Shown: one piece after another, positions 30,086 to 38,644 of the stretch | Numbering within the stretch: the stretch's first letter is position 1 | How the letters are laid out: every line of letters starts with the position of its first letter | Assembly (NCBI RefSeq): GCF_024585265.1 | Contig: NZ_CP036533.1 | Location: 6,767,001-6,831,000 of the forward strand | Length of the DNA: 64,000 nt | From: Bradyrhizobium sp. WBAH42 | GTDB lineage: Bacteria > Pseudomonadota > Alphaproteobacteria > Rhizobiales > Xanthobacteraceae | Reading direction: 5' to 3' | Position numbers and translations under genes: made by a program | Notes under the pieces: generated by a model | The model's database searches: none | What the model was told of the DNA's origin: nothing | The model's input: only the letters and a program-made list of their open reading frames with translations

Positions 30086-30859
30086 ATGCGTCCCCTGGAT
30101 CCCGTGACATCGAAGCAGCGTGCGGCGTACGGCTTGGCGTTCTTCGTGCTGTTCGTCGCCCTCTGGTCGTGGGCGACGTTCGGCGGCCATGTGTCGAAGA
30201 CCTTCCTCGCCAATCCGCTCACCATGGTGCAGGAGGGCCTCGAGCTGCTCGCCAAGCACGGCTTCCTGTTCGACATCGGCATGACGATCTGGCGCGTCGT
30301 CGGCGGCTTTGCACTCGCGGCCGTCATTGCGGTGCCGCTCGGCGTGCTGATGGGCGCCTACAAGCCGGTCGAAGCCTTCCTCGAGCCGTTCGTCTCATTT
30401 GCACGTTATCTGCCCGCTTCCGCCTTCATCCCGCTGCTGATCCTGTGGGCCGGCATCGGGGAATTGCAGAAGCTGCTCGTCATCTTCATCGGTTCGGTGT
30501 TCCAGGTCATCCTGATGGTCGCGGTGACGGTCGGCGCCACGCGGCGCGATCTGGTCGAGGCCGCCTACACGCTCGGCGCCAGCGACCGCGGCATCATCCG
30601 CCGCGTGCTGCTGCCCTCCTCCGCGCCGGAGATCGCAGAAATCCTGCGGCTGGTGCTGGGCTGGGCCTGGACTTACGTCATCGTCGCCGAGCTGATCGGC
30701 TCGTCCTCGGGCATCGGTCATATGATCACCGACAGCCAGGCGCTGCTCAACACCGGCCAGATCATCTTCGGCATCATCGTGATCGGATTGATCGGCCTGA
30801 TCTCGGACTTCCTGTTCAAGGCGTTCAACGCCTGGCTGTTTCCCTGGAAGCTCGCATGA
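30086..30859 (+). CDS. ABC transporter permease (SsuC/TauC-like)
   Basis: 257 aa inner-membrane protein with about six helices. The cytoplasmic ATPase-contact loop is E-A-A-Y-T-L-G-A-S-D-R-G-I-I-R-R-V-L-L-P. It matches permeases of nitrate/sulfonate/taurine-type importers. The ATG at 30086 is preceded by a weak site; a TTG one codon earlier is also possible. The stop overlaps the ATPase ATG (ATGA), so the two are coupled. It serves the preceding binding protein. Confidence 0.92.
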   Translation: MRPLDPVTSKQRAAYGLAFFVLFVALWSWATFGGHVSKTFLANPLTMVQEGLELLAKHGFLFDIGMTIWRVVGGFALAAVIAVPLGVLMGAYKPVEAFLEPFVSFARYLPASAFIPLLILWAGIGELQKLLVIFIGSVFQVILMVAVTVGATRRDLVEAAYTLGASDRGIIRRVLLPSSAPEIAEILRLVLGWAWTYVIVAELIGSSSGIGHMITDSQALLNTGQIIFGIIVIGLIGLISDFLFKAFNAWLFPWKLA

Positions 30860-31641
30860 CTATTCTTAGGATCGAGCAGGTCTCGCGCACCTTCCCCGCG
30901 CGCCACGGCAACGCGCCGACCAGGGCGCTGGAGCCGACCGACCTCACCATCGGCAACAACGACTTCGTCACCATCCTCGGCCCCTCCGGCTGCGGCAAGT
31001 CCACGCTGCTGCGCATCGTCGCGGGCCTCGACCGTCCGACCGGTGGCCGCGTCACGCTGGACGGGCGCGAGGTGACCGGCCCGGGCGCCGATCGCGGCAT
31101 GGTGTTCCAGTCCTACACGCTGTTCCCCTGGCTGACGGTCCGCGAGAACATCGCCTTCGGCCTGCGCGAGCGCGGCGTGTCCGAGGCGGAGCGACACAAG
31201 ATCGCGGATGCCTTCATCCGCCAGGTCGGACTGTCCGGCTTCGAAAATCACTGGCCGAAGCAGCTCTCCGGCGGCATGCAGCAGCGCACGGCGATCGCAC
31301 GCGCGCTCGCCAATGACCCGAAGATCTTGTTGCTCGACGAGCCCTTCGGCGCGCTCGACAACCAGACCCGCGCCCTGATGCAGGAGATGCTGCTCGGGAT
31401 CTGGGAGCGCGACCAGAAGACGGTGCTGTTCGTCACCCACGACATCGAGGAAGCCATCTTCCTCGGCAGCCGCGTCATCGTCATGAGCGCACGCCCCGGA
31501 CGCATCAAGGCCGAAATCCATGTGGACCTGCCGCATCCCCGCTCCTACAAGATCAAGACCACGCCGGAATTCGTCCAGCTCAAGGAACGGCTGGTCGAGG
31601 AGATCCGCACCGAGGCGCTGAAGGTTGCCGAACATGCCTGA
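30856..31641 (+). CDS. ABC transporter ATPase (SsuB/TauB-like)
   Basis: 261 aa. Walker A G-P-S-G-C-G-K-S-T, Q-loop V-F-Q-S-Y, signature L-S-G-G-M-Q-Q-R, Walker B I-L-L-L-D-E-P-F-G-A-L-D and the H-loop V-T-H-D are all intact. It powers the neighbouring permease. It overlaps the permease gene by four bases and the amidohydrolase gene by eight, which marks one tightly coupled operon. Confidence 0.94.
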   Translation: MTILRIEQVSRTFPARHGNAPTRALEPTDLTIGNNDFVTILGPSGCGKSTLLRIVAGLDRPTGGRVTLDGREVTGPGADRGMVFQSYTLFPWLTVRENIAFGLRERGVSEAERHKIADAFIRQVGLSGFENHWPKQLSGGMQQRTAIARALANDPKILLLDEPFGALDNQTRALMQEMLLGIWERDQKTVLFVTHDIEEAIFLGSRVIVMSARPGRIKAEIHVDLPHPRSYKIKTTPEFVQLKERLVEEIRTEALKVAEHA

Positions 31642-32860
31642 CGCTCGTACCGAGGGACATCGCGTTCTCGCCGACCTCCATGCACTTCGCGCCATCGGCG
31701 CCTACAAGACCGGCGTGCACAAGCCGACCTTCTCCGAGCCGCACAAGCTGTCGCTGGAGTGGCTCGTTCAGAAGCTGCCCGAGGCCGATCTTTCCGCGAC
31801 GATCGACGGCATCGGCAATGTCTTCGGGACGAGCACGAAGCCCGGGCCGAAGCTGCTGGCGGGATCGCACCTGGAAAGCCAGAATTATGCCGGCTGGCTC
31901 GATGGCCCGCTCGGCGTCGTCTATGCGCTCGAGGCCGCGCGCGTCCTGAACGCCGACGCTTCCGTGAACGGCGCGGTCGAGGTCGCCGCCTGGTGCGACG
32001 AGGAGGGACATTTCGGTCATTTCCTCGGCTCGCGCTCCTATGTCGGACAGGTGGCCGAGGCCGACATCGAAGCCGCCCGCGACCGCACCAGCGGCCGCAC
32101 CATGCGCGATGCCCTTGCCGACATGGGGCTCGCGGGGCGTCCGCGCATCACCGCCGAGCCGGGACGGCACGTCGGTTATCTCGAGGCGCATATCGAGCAG
32201 GGCGACACGCTCGAAAGCGGGCGCCTCGCGATCGGCGTCGTGACGTCCATCGTCGGCATCTGGCAGTACCAGATCAATTTCACCGGCGAGCAGAACCACG
32301 CCGGCACCACGCGCATGGCGGTGCGCAAGGATGCCGGCCTCGCGCTGGCCAAGTTCTGCGTCGCGATCGAGGAACGTTTTCCGAAAGCCTGCGGCCCGCG
32401 CACGGTCTGGACCACCGGCCGCATCACGCTCGATCCGGGCGCGCCGAGCATCATCCCCGGTGGCGCAGAGATGCTGTTCCAGATTCGCGACGACGATCCG
32501 ACGGTCATCGCGCGGCTGGAGCAATTGCTCCGGACCATGGCGGACGAGGCCAGTGCCAAGGGCCCCTGCACCGTCAGCGTGACGAAGCTGCGCACCGGCG
32601 CACCCGCGATGATGAATGCGGGCTTTCAGGACGCGATCGAGGCCGCGAGCAAGGCCGTCGCCGGCGGCCGATCCATCCGCATGCCCAGCGGCGCCGGCCA
32701 CGATGCGCAGATGCTGGCAACCGTCATGCCCGCCGGCATGCTGTTCGTGCCGTCGATCGGCGGCATCAGCCATCACTGGACCGAGAACACGGCGGATGCC
32801 GACATCGTGACGGGCGCAGAGGTGTTCGTCGAGGCGTGCCGGCGGATCCTTGGCGGCTAG
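31634..32860 (+). CDS. M20-family amidohydrolase (N-carbamoyl-L-amino acid hydrolase / HyuC-like)
   Basis: 408 aa. Dinuclear metal signatures are visible: G-S-H-L-E-S-Q-N-Y-A-G-W-L-D-G, W-C-D-E-E-G-H-F and H-I-E-Q-G. In most relatives the first motif is H-L-D rather than H-L-E. A central dimerisation domain contains G-E-Q-N-H-A-G-T-T-R-M. The enzyme class cleaves N-carbamoyl (sometimes N-formyl or N-acetyl) groups from amino acids, or allantoate. The eight-base overlap with the ATPase shows it is part of the importer operon behind hutC. Because no hutG is present, it is a candidate for removing the formyl group of N-formyl-glutamate, but hydantoin- or ureide-type substrates are equally open. 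Confidence 0.88.
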   Translation: MPDARTEGHRVLADLHALRAIGAYKTGVHKPTFSEPHKLSLEWLVQKLPEADLSATIDGIGNVFGTSTKPGPKLLAGSHLESQNYAGWLDGPLGVVYALEAARVLNADASVNGAVEVAAWCDEEGHFGHFLGSRSYVGQVAEADIEAARDRTSGRTMRDALADMGLAGRPRITAEPGRHVGYLEAHIEQGDTLESGRLAIGVVTSIVGIWQYQINFTGEQNHAGTTRMAVRKDAGLALAKFCVAIEERFPKACGPRTVWTTGRITLDPGAPSIIPGGAEMLFQIRDDDPTVIARLEQLLRTMADEASAKGPCTVSVTKLRTGAPAMMNAGFQDAIEAASKAVAGGRSIRMPSGAGHDAQMLATVMPAGMLFVPSIGGISHHWTENTADADIVTGAEVFVEACRRILGG

Positions 32861-32908
32861 CGCTGCGTCCGGAGCGCGACCGAGAGTTTGGCGTCTGCTC
32901 TCTCCGCC

Positions 32909-33025
32909 CGTCATTGCGAGGAGCTCGCGACAAAATTGCGTAGCAATTTTGCGCAGATGCGACGAAGCAATCCATAATCTATCCGCAGAAAGATTCTGGA
33001 TTGCTTCGCTGCGCTCGCAATGACG
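32909..33025. repeat. Interspersed palindromic repeat (CGTCATTGCG... type)
   Basis: CGTCATTGCGAGGAGC at the left end and GCGCTCGCAATGACG at the right end form a long imperfect inverted repeat. A second pair, GAAGCAATCCA and TGGATTGCTTC, lies inside. This element type is widely scattered in Bradyrhizobium genomes. It is intergenic and non-coding. Confidence 0.72.
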
Positions 33026-33058
33026 GAGTATGACGCAACTACATTGCTCTTTCAGTGC

Positions 33059-33148
33059 CGTAGGGTGGGCAAAGGCGCATAGCGCCGTGCCCACCAACCT
33101 TGGCAGTAAGCGAGAATGGTGGGCACGCTGCGCTTTGCCCACCCTACG
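33059..33148. repeat. Second interspersed palindromic repeat (CGTAGGGTGGGC... type)
   Basis: CGTAGGGTGGGCAAAG at the left pairs with CTTTGCCCACCCTACG at the right, and GTGCCCACCA with TGGTGGGCAC inside, forming a near-perfect long hairpin. It lies 33 bases from the previous repeat in the same 467-bp gap, which contains no gene. Such elements are known as common bacterial intergenic palindromes. Confidence 0.75.
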
Positions 33149-33327
33149 ATATTTGAGCTTGTCACACGCAGATACGCCTCGCTCCATCCGGGCTACCGGC
33201 CACCTGCAATCGCGACAAGTTGCTCGCAGCTGGCACGAGCTGCGACAATCTGAACGCGGTGCCGACACAAAGCTGCGGCATTTCTCCGCTTTCTCCACCG
33301 TCCCGCCTGTACTTCCCCGGAGTTCCC

Positions 33328-34479
33328 ATGTCTTCTGCCGATCGGCCGGCGACCCGTCTTGCCACTCGGCTTGCGTTCCTCGTCGCGGGCTTCGGCATCG
33401 CGTGCTGGGCACCGCTGGTGCCGTTCGCGAAGGCGCGGCTCGCCGTCGACGACGGGGTTCTCGGGCTGCTCCTGCTCAGCCTCGGCATCGGCTCGGTCGT
33501 CGCGATGCTGCTCACAGGCGTTCTCAGCGCGCGCTACGGCAGCAGGCCGGTCATCGTCGCGGGCGGGCTTGGTCTCACACTGGTGCTGCCGCTGCTGGCG
33601 ATCGCAAGCTCGCCGCTGTCGCTGGCGCTGGCGCTCCTTGCGTTCGGCGCCGCGCTCGGTTCGATCGACGTCGCCATGAACATCCACGCCGTGGAGGTGG
33701 AGCGCGCCGCGGGACGCCCGCTGATGTCCGGGTTCCACGCCCTGTTCAGCATCGGCGGCTTCGCCGGATCCGCGCTGATGACGGCGCTGCTCTCGCTGCA
33801 GCTCGGGGCACTCGCCTGTACCCTGATCTGCTCCGTGCTGATGCTGATCGCGATGCTCGTAACCTGGCCGCGCCTGCTTCGCTCGGTGCAGGTGCAGGAA
33901 GGCCCATTGTTCGTGCTGCCGCACGGATCGGTGCTGCTGCTGGCGCTGCTCGGCGCCATCACCTTCCTGGTCGAAGGCGCGATGCTCGATTGGGGCGCGC
34001 TGCTCGTGATCAGCGCCGGGCTCGTCAGCGAGGCGCAAGGCGGCGTCGGCTACATCGTGTTCTCGATCGCGATGACGATCGGGCGGCTCGGCGGCGATGC
34101 GGTCGTTGCGCGCATCGGAGACCGCACGACATTGCTGTGGGGTAGCCTCATTGCGATCGCCGGCTTCGTGGTGCTGCTCACCGCCCCCGTGGCAGCGGTC
34201 GCCATCGGCGGATTCCTGCTGATCGGGCTCGGCGCCTCGAACCTCGTGCCTGTGCTGTTCCGCCGGGCGGCGCAGCAAAAGGTGATGCCCACGGGACTTG
34301 CGGTCGCGGCGATCACGACAGCAGGCTACGCAGGCGTCCTGCTCGGCCCTGCAGGCGTCGGCTTCGTCGCACAGCTCGGCGGACTGCCGATGGCATTTTG
34401 GCTGCTCACCGCCTTGATGGGTCTCGTCACGTTGACGGCTCAGATCGTCACCGCGGAGCAGCGCCCGACCGGGTTTTAG
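33328..34479 (+). CDS. MFS transporter
   Basis: 383 aa membrane protein with about 12 hydrophobic helices. It has small-residue-rich helices, a [11 protein letters not shown] loop between helices 2 and 3 that matches the MFS motif A region, and no large soluble domain. The start at 33328 is chosen since the preceding frame is part of the non-coding leader and CCCGGAG is in front. It resembles FucP/YbjJ-type carriers. Direction of transport and substrate are unknown. Its stop overlaps the msrA stop by four bases on the other strand. Confidence 0.88.
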   Translation: MSSADRPATRLATRLAFLVAGFGIACWAPLVPFAKARLAVDDGVLGLLLLSLGIGSVVAMLLTGVLSARYGSRPVIVAGGLGLTLVLPLLAIASSPLSLALALLAFGAALGSIDVAMNIHAVEVERAAGRPLMSGFHALFSIGGFAGSALMTALLSLQLGALACTLICSVLMLIAMLVTWPRLLRSVQVQEGPLFVLPHGSVLLLALLGAITFLVEGAMLDWGALLVISAGLVSEAQGGVGYIVFSIAMTIGRLGGDAVVARIGDRTTLLWGSLIAIAGFVVLLTAPVAAVAIGGFLLIGLGASNLVPVLFRRAAQQKVMPTGLAVAAITTAGYAGVLLGPAGVGFVAQLGGLPMAFWLLTALMGLVTLTAQIVTAEQRPTGF

Positions 34480-34991
34480 CCTCCGACCGCCGCAGCTCGC
34501 CGCGGCAGTTTCCAGCCGGGCCGGATGAAGTGGCAGGTGTAGCCGTCAGGATAACGTTCGAGATAGTCCTGATGCTCGGGCTCGGCTTCCCAGAACTCGC
34601 GCGCGGGCGCGACCTCGGTCACCACCTTGCCGGGCCACAGGCCTGACGCCTCGACGTCGGCAATGGTGTCTTCGGCAATCCGCTTCTGCTCCTCGCTGGT
34701 GTAGAAGATCGCCGAGCGATAGCTCGTGCCGATATCGTTGCCCTGACGGTTGAGCGTGGTCGGATCATGGATCTGGAAGAAGAACTCCAGCATGGTCCGG
34801 AAGCTGGTCCTTACTGGATCGAACACGATCTCGATCGCTTCGGCATGGCCATCATGATTGCGGTAGGTGGCGTTCTTGACGTGCCCACCGGTGTAGCCGA
34901 CGCGGGTGGAGATCACGCCCGGCTGCTTGCGGATCAGATCCTGCATGCCCCAGAAGCAGCCTCCGGCCAAAACTGCGCGTTCCGTCGTCAT
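34476..34991 (-). CDS. msrA: Peptide methionine sulfoxide reductase A
   Basis: 171 aa. It repairs the S-epimer of methionine sulfoxide. The catalytic Cys12 is in the A-G-G-C-F-W-G motif; V-G-Y-T-G-G and F-F-Q-I-H-D-P-T-T are also present, and Y-P-D-G-Y-T-C-H near the C-terminus supplies a possible recycling Cys. GGGAG is set eight bases before the ATG. It lies downstream of osmC and bisC on the same strand, all three acting on oxidised sulfur or peroxides. Confidence 0.96.
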   Translation of the reverse strand: MTTERAVLAGGCFWGMQDLIRKQPGVISTRVGYTGGHVKNATYRNHDGHAEAIEIVFDPVRTSFRTMLEFFFQIHDPTTLNRQGNDIGTSYRSAIFYTSEEQKRIAEDTIADVEASGLWPGKVVTEVAPAREFWEAEPEHQDYLERYPDGYTCHFIRPGWKLPRRAAAVGG

Positions 34992-35035
34992 GTGATGTGC
35001 TCCCAATGATCGCCAAACAGCTCGTGCATCATATA

Positions 35036-35061
35036 GGCTTTCGGCCACCCGGCCGAAAGCC
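35036..35061 (-). other. Perfect hairpin between osmC and msrA
   Basis: Arms GGCTTTCGGCC (35036-35046) and GGCCGAAAGCC (35051-35061) pair exactly around a four-base loop. It lacks a T-run, so it may be a processing or partial termination site between osmC and msrA rather than a full terminator. A 14-residue open frame (35032 to 34988 on the minus strand) begins right after it and its stop overlaps the msrA ATG. Confidence 0.65.
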
Positions 35062-35120
35062 ACGCATTGACGCGGGTCCACCCGGGCCTGGACCGGATGG
35101 ACCGGAAGCAAACGCTTGCC

Positions 35121-35543
35121 CTAGACCAGCTTGGCGTCGAGCGTGATGGCGGCGTTGAGCACCTTGGACACCGGGCAGTTCTTCTCGGCCTCGCCGGCGA
35201 ACCGGGCGAAGCCGGCATCGTCGAGACCAGGCACTTTCGCCCGCAGGGTCAGCGCGGATTTGCTGATCTTGAAGCCCTTGCCTTCGGGCTCGAGCGTGAC
35301 GGCGGCTTCGGTCGAGAGCTCGTCCGGCGTGAAACCCGCCATTTGCAGGCCGAAGGCAAGCGCCATGGTGAAACAGCCGGCATGGGCTGCGGCGATCAAC
35401 TCTTCGGGATTGGTGCCCTTCTCGTTCTCGAAGCGGGTCTTGAACGAATAGGGCGTCGCGGCAAGCACGCCGGATTCGCTCGACAGTTGGCCCGTGCCAT
35501 CGCGACCAGTGCCCTTCCAGACTGCTGTTGCCTTGCGGATCAT
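35121..35543 (-). CDS. osmC: OsmC-family peroxiredoxin
   Basis: 140 aa thiol peroxidase that reduces organic hydroperoxides. The two redox cysteines are Cys57 in H-A-G-C-F-T-M and Cys123 in K-N-C-P-V-S-K-V-L, in the family arrangement. The N-terminus M-I-R-K-A-T-A-V-W-K-G is typical of OsmC rather than Ohr. It follows bisC by 19 bases, so they are probably co-transcribed. Confidence 0.93.
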   Translation of the reverse strand: MIRKATAVWKGTGRDGTGQLSSESGVLAATPYSFKTRFENEKGTNPEELIAAAHAGCFTMALAFGLQMAGFTPDELSTEAAVTLEPEGKGFKISKSALTLRAKVPGLDDAGFARFAGEAEKNCPVSKVLNAAITLDAKLV

Positions 35544-35562
35544 CTCAGCTCTCCTTGCTTGC

Positions 35563-37884
35563 CTAAACCGGATCGAACGCGCGGATCGGCGGCAGATTGC
35601 CGGTGAACTTCTCCACCTCGACGGTCGTCAACTGGCCGGTGCAGCCCTGCGCCAGGGACGAGGTGCCGACGTCGCGGGTCAGCACGTTCGGATTGCCGTG
35701 AACGCAGAGCGGCGCCTCGTCTTCGGGATCCATCGGATCATACCACGCGCCGGTCGGAAGCTGAACCACGCCGGGCGAGATGCCGTCGGTGACGTGGACC
35801 GCGGCGAGGCACGCGCCGCGATCGTTGAACAGGCGGATGATGTCGCCGTCCTTGATGCCGCGCGCCTGTGCATCGACCGGGTTCATGCGCGCGACCTCGC
35901 GGCCGCGATGCTTTGCGGAGAGCGAATGCCCGCCGAAATCGAGCTGGCTGTGCAGGCGCGTCACCGGCTGGTTGGCGACGAGGAAGCACGGTGCACCTCG
36001 CTTGGGAATATCGGTCTTGTCGAGCCAGACCGGATGGCCCGGACAATCCGCATCGCCGTGCGCTGCGATCTTGGCCGAGAAGATCTCGATCCGTCCGCTC
36101 GGCGTCGGCAAAGCGTGATTGACGGGGTCCTCGCGGAAGCGGCGCAGCCGGCCGCCGTCGTCGGGCTGCTGCGGCACGACCAGGCTGCCGCGCGCCCAGA
36201 ACTCGTCGAAGTCAGGCGCCTCCAGGCCGCGCTTCGCCAGCGAGGCGCGGGTTGGCTCGTAGAGATGCTCCAGCCATTGCCGCGACGTGCGTCCCTCGGT
36301 GAAGGGCTCGCGCACGCCGAGAGGTTCGGCGAGATCGGCAAAGATGTCGTAGTCGTCGCGCGCCAGCCCGAACGGCTCGGCGATCCGGTGCATGGCGACC
36401 ATGAGCGGGTCGTTGGTGGAATAGCCGATGTCCTCGCGCTCCAGCGTCATCGTGGAAGGCAGCACGATGTCGGCGTGGCGGGCGGTGGCGGTCCAGGCGA
36501 GCTCGTGCACGACCAGCGTGTCCACCTTCGCGAAGGCCTTGCGCAGGCGGTTGATGTCCTGATGGTGATGGAACGGATTGCCGCCCGCCCAGTAGACCAG
36601 ACGAATGTCCGGATAGGTGCGCGTCTCGCCGTTGTAGCGATACGTGCCGCCGGGATTGAGCAGCATGTCGGCGATGCGCGCCACCGGAATGAAATCGGCA
36701 ACGCCGTTGCGGCCCTGCCCCAGCGTCGGCCCCGGCACGTCGTTGACGCGGCGGCCGTAATAGCCGATCGCCCCCAGCGAATAGGCATAGCCGCCACCGG
36801 GAAGGCCGATCTGGCCGAGGGCCGCCGCCAGCACCATGCCCATCCACACCGGCTGCTCGCCATGCTCGGCGCGCTGCAGCGAATGGGAGACGGTGACGAG
36901 CGCACGCTTTCCGGCAAGACGCCGCGCCAGCTTGCGGATCGCATCCGCCTCGACGCCGCAGATCGCGGCGGCCCATTCGGCGTGCTTGGCTTGCCCGTCG
37001 CTCTCGCCGTTGAGATAGCGCAGGAAGATTGGCCAGCCCTCGGTGTAGCGATCGAGGAAGGCCTGGTCGTGCAGGTTCTCTCCGACCAGCGTATGGACGA
37101 TGCCGAGCATCAAGGCGGTGTCGGTGCCGGGCACGCAAGCCATCCATTCGGCGCCGGCTTCGACCGGCAGATCGTCACGCAGCGGGCTGACCAGGATGAA
37201 CTCGCAGCCGCGCGCCCGCGCCGCCGCCATGGCGCCGCGCTCGACATGCTTGCTGATCGAGCCGCCGGCCACCATGGAGTTCTTCAGCGCCATGCCGCCG
37301 AACGCCAGCACGATGTCCGTCTCGGTCGCAATCTGCTCCCAGGTGACGTTGCGCTTGGTGATGTCCTCGTAGCCGGCCAGGATCTGCGGCAGTAGCACCG
37401 AGGACGCACCGGACGAATAGGTGTTGACCGAGCGCACATAGCCGCCCATCGCGATATTGAGGAAGCGATGCACCTGGCTCTGGGCGTGATGGAAGCGCCC
37501 GGCACTCGACCAGCCATAGGAGCCGCCGAACACGGCGCCGGGTCCGCGCGTGTCGCGGATGCGGCCGAGTTCGTCACCGAGGAGATCGAGCGCCTTGTCC
37601 CAGCTGACGGAGACGAATTCGTCGCGGCCGCGGCGATCGTCGGGGCCCGGCCCGCGCTCGAGCCAGCCGCGGCGGATTGCCGGCTGGGCGATGCGCGCCT
37701 GGTGGCGGAGCGCGCCGGGAAAATTGTCGATGATGCCGTTCGGATCGGGATCGCCCGCATAGGCCCTGACCTCCAGCCCGGCCGCGCCCTGGCGCGCGGA
37801 GAACACGCCCCAATGCGAGGTGTGCGGCTTGAAGCCGTCCGACAGGTCAAGACCGGGGTCGGGGAAGCCAATCGTATCGTCCAT
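35563..37884 (-). CDS. bisC: Cytoplasmic molybdoenzyme of the biotin/TMAO sulfoxide reductase type
   Basis: 773 aa bis-MGD enzyme of the DMSO-reductase family. There is no signal peptide and no N-terminal Fe-S cysteine motif, as in BisC. The molybdenum ligand is likely Ser127 in S-Y-G-W-S-S-A-G-R, and the N-terminal H-T-S-H-W-G-V-F begins the domain. Later molybdopterin-binding stretches include N-P-F-H-H-H-Q-D and L-P-S-T-M-T-L-E-R-E-D. The ATG at 37884 follows AAGGA at a good distance. BisC enzymes reduce biotin sulfoxide and free methionine sulfoxide. osmC and msrA follow, which supports a repair role. A TMAO reductase without export signal is the main alternative. Confidence 0.88.
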   Translation of the reverse strand: MDDTIGFPDPGLDLSDGFKPHTSHWGVFSARQGAAGLEVRAYAGDPDPNGIIDNFPGALRHQARIAQPAIRRGWLERGPGPDDRRGRDEFVSVSWDKALDLLGDELGRIRDTRGPGAVFGGSYGWSSAGRFHHAQSQVHRFLNIAMGGYVRSVNTYSSGASSVLLPQILAGYEDITKRNVTWEQIATETDIVLAFGGMALKNSMVAGGSISKHVERGAMAAARARGCEFILVSPLRDDLPVEAGAEWMACVPGTDTALMLGIVHTLVGENLHDQAFLDRYTEGWPIFLRYLNGESDGQAKHAEWAAAICGVEADAIRKLARRLAGKRALVTVSHSLQRAEHGEQPVWMGMVLAAALGQIGLPGGGYAYSLGAIGYYGRRVNDVPGPTLGQGRNGVADFIPVARIADMLLNPGGTYRYNGETRTYPDIRLVYWAGGNPFHHHQDINRLRKAFAKVDTLVVHELAWTATARHADIVLPSTMTLEREDIGYSTNDPLMVAMHRIAEPFGLARDDYDIFADLAEPLGVREPFTEGRTSRQWLEHLYEPTRASLAKRGLEAPDFDEFWARGSLVVPQQPDDGGRLRRFREDPVNHALPTPSGRIEIFSAKIAAHGDADCPGHPVWLDKTDIPKRGAPCFLVANQPVTRLHSQLDFGGHSLSAKHRGREVARMNPVDAQARGIKDGDIIRLFNDRGACLAAVHVTDGISPGVVQLPTGAWYDPMDPEDEAPLCVHGNPNVLTRDVGTSSLAQGCTGQLTTVEVEKFTGNLPPIRAFDPV

Positions 37885-38362
37885 CTCTGATCCTTGTTCC
37901 GGCGGCGTCGGCAAAGGGTGGTAATATACCGATCCGCTCCGGACGTCGTCGAAATCAGGGTTGACGGGAACGCTGACCTGCCCCGCGCAAAGCCAGCCTC
38001 AGGGCTGTTGACACTCCCGAGTGTCATCGAGCGCGTTATGGCGCCGACGCTGCATCATCCGCGTGCGCAGCAATCGACCAGCAGATTCCAGATCCGCTGC
38101 GTCTCTTCTCTCTTGTTCGCCTCCGGCACGTTCTCCGCGCTCGACCGATCAAGCGCGGCGATAGCGGGAGGTTGGCGAGGCACGATCCACCGCTCCGAAA
38201 TCGGGTCGTACCATTTGCCGATATTCATCTCAGTCACGACGGTCGACTCACAAATTGACAGGCTCGGGCGATGCGCCCCGCGCGGTGCTCATTGGAGCCC
38301 GTGTGGCGCGCCACCCGATTCACCAATCAGGAGATCGCATGTTGGTTCCAGAACCCGCTGCG
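37885..38362. other. Intergenic region upstream of bisC
   Basis: A 478-bp gap between the bisC start and the next gene. It should hold the bisC promoter. One small minus-strand open frame (38055-38228) is described separately. No repeat or clear regulatory site was recognised. Confidence 0.4.
38055..38228 (-). CDS. Possible small protein of unknown function
   Basis: 57 aa from the ATG at 38228. The composition is balanced (W, Y, charged residues, a few Cys at the end), and the text N-I-G-K-W-Y-D-P-I-S-E-R-W looks protein-like rather than random. The ribosome site is weak and no family is recognised. It is oriented like bisC but lies upstream of it. Treat as tentative. Confidence 0.3.
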   Translation of the reverse strand: MNIGKWYDPISERWIVPRQPPAIAALDRSSAENVPEANKREETQRIWNLLVDCCARG

Positions 38363-38557
38363 TCAGCCTGGCCGGGCCGGATGCAGCGTGCGCGGATGCC
38401 GCTCGTGCAGCAATCGCGCGAGCTCCTCACGCTCGGTGTCGCGGCCCTTCATCGCGGTCTCGAACAGTGCTTCCTGGATGTCGCGAGGCATGTCGCCCCA
38501 CACGTCCATCGCCGCACGCCCGAGCAGGTCCGCAAAATGATCCACTCCATCGCTCAT
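38363..38557 (-). CDS. Small soluble protein, unknown function
   Basis: 64 aa. A good GGGAGAG ribosome site is placed five bases before the ATG. The product is a compact helical sequence (D-H-F-A-D-L-L-G-R-A-A-M-D-V-W-G, then E-A-L-F-E-T-A and a charged tail R-E-E-L-A-R-L-L-H-E-R-H). It lies divergently from the DUF892 gene, 87 bases away, and may share its control. No known domain was recognised. Confidence 0.68.
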   Translation of the reverse strand: MSDGVDHFADLLGRAAMDVWGDMPRDIQEALFETAMKGRDTEREELARLLHERHPRTLHPARPG

Positions 38558-38644
38558 TCGGCTCTCCCGATCTGCACACGGGAATGGAACAGCGGCGGCC
38601 GCGCCGCGTTCCACTGCCATCATTGTGAAAAGGAGACGTCTTTT

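Noticed and set aside
38255..38644. N-terminal extension of the DUF892 protein by 130 residues
   Set aside because: The extension overlaps the divergent small gene and is not protein-like. A good ribosome site supports the start at 38645.
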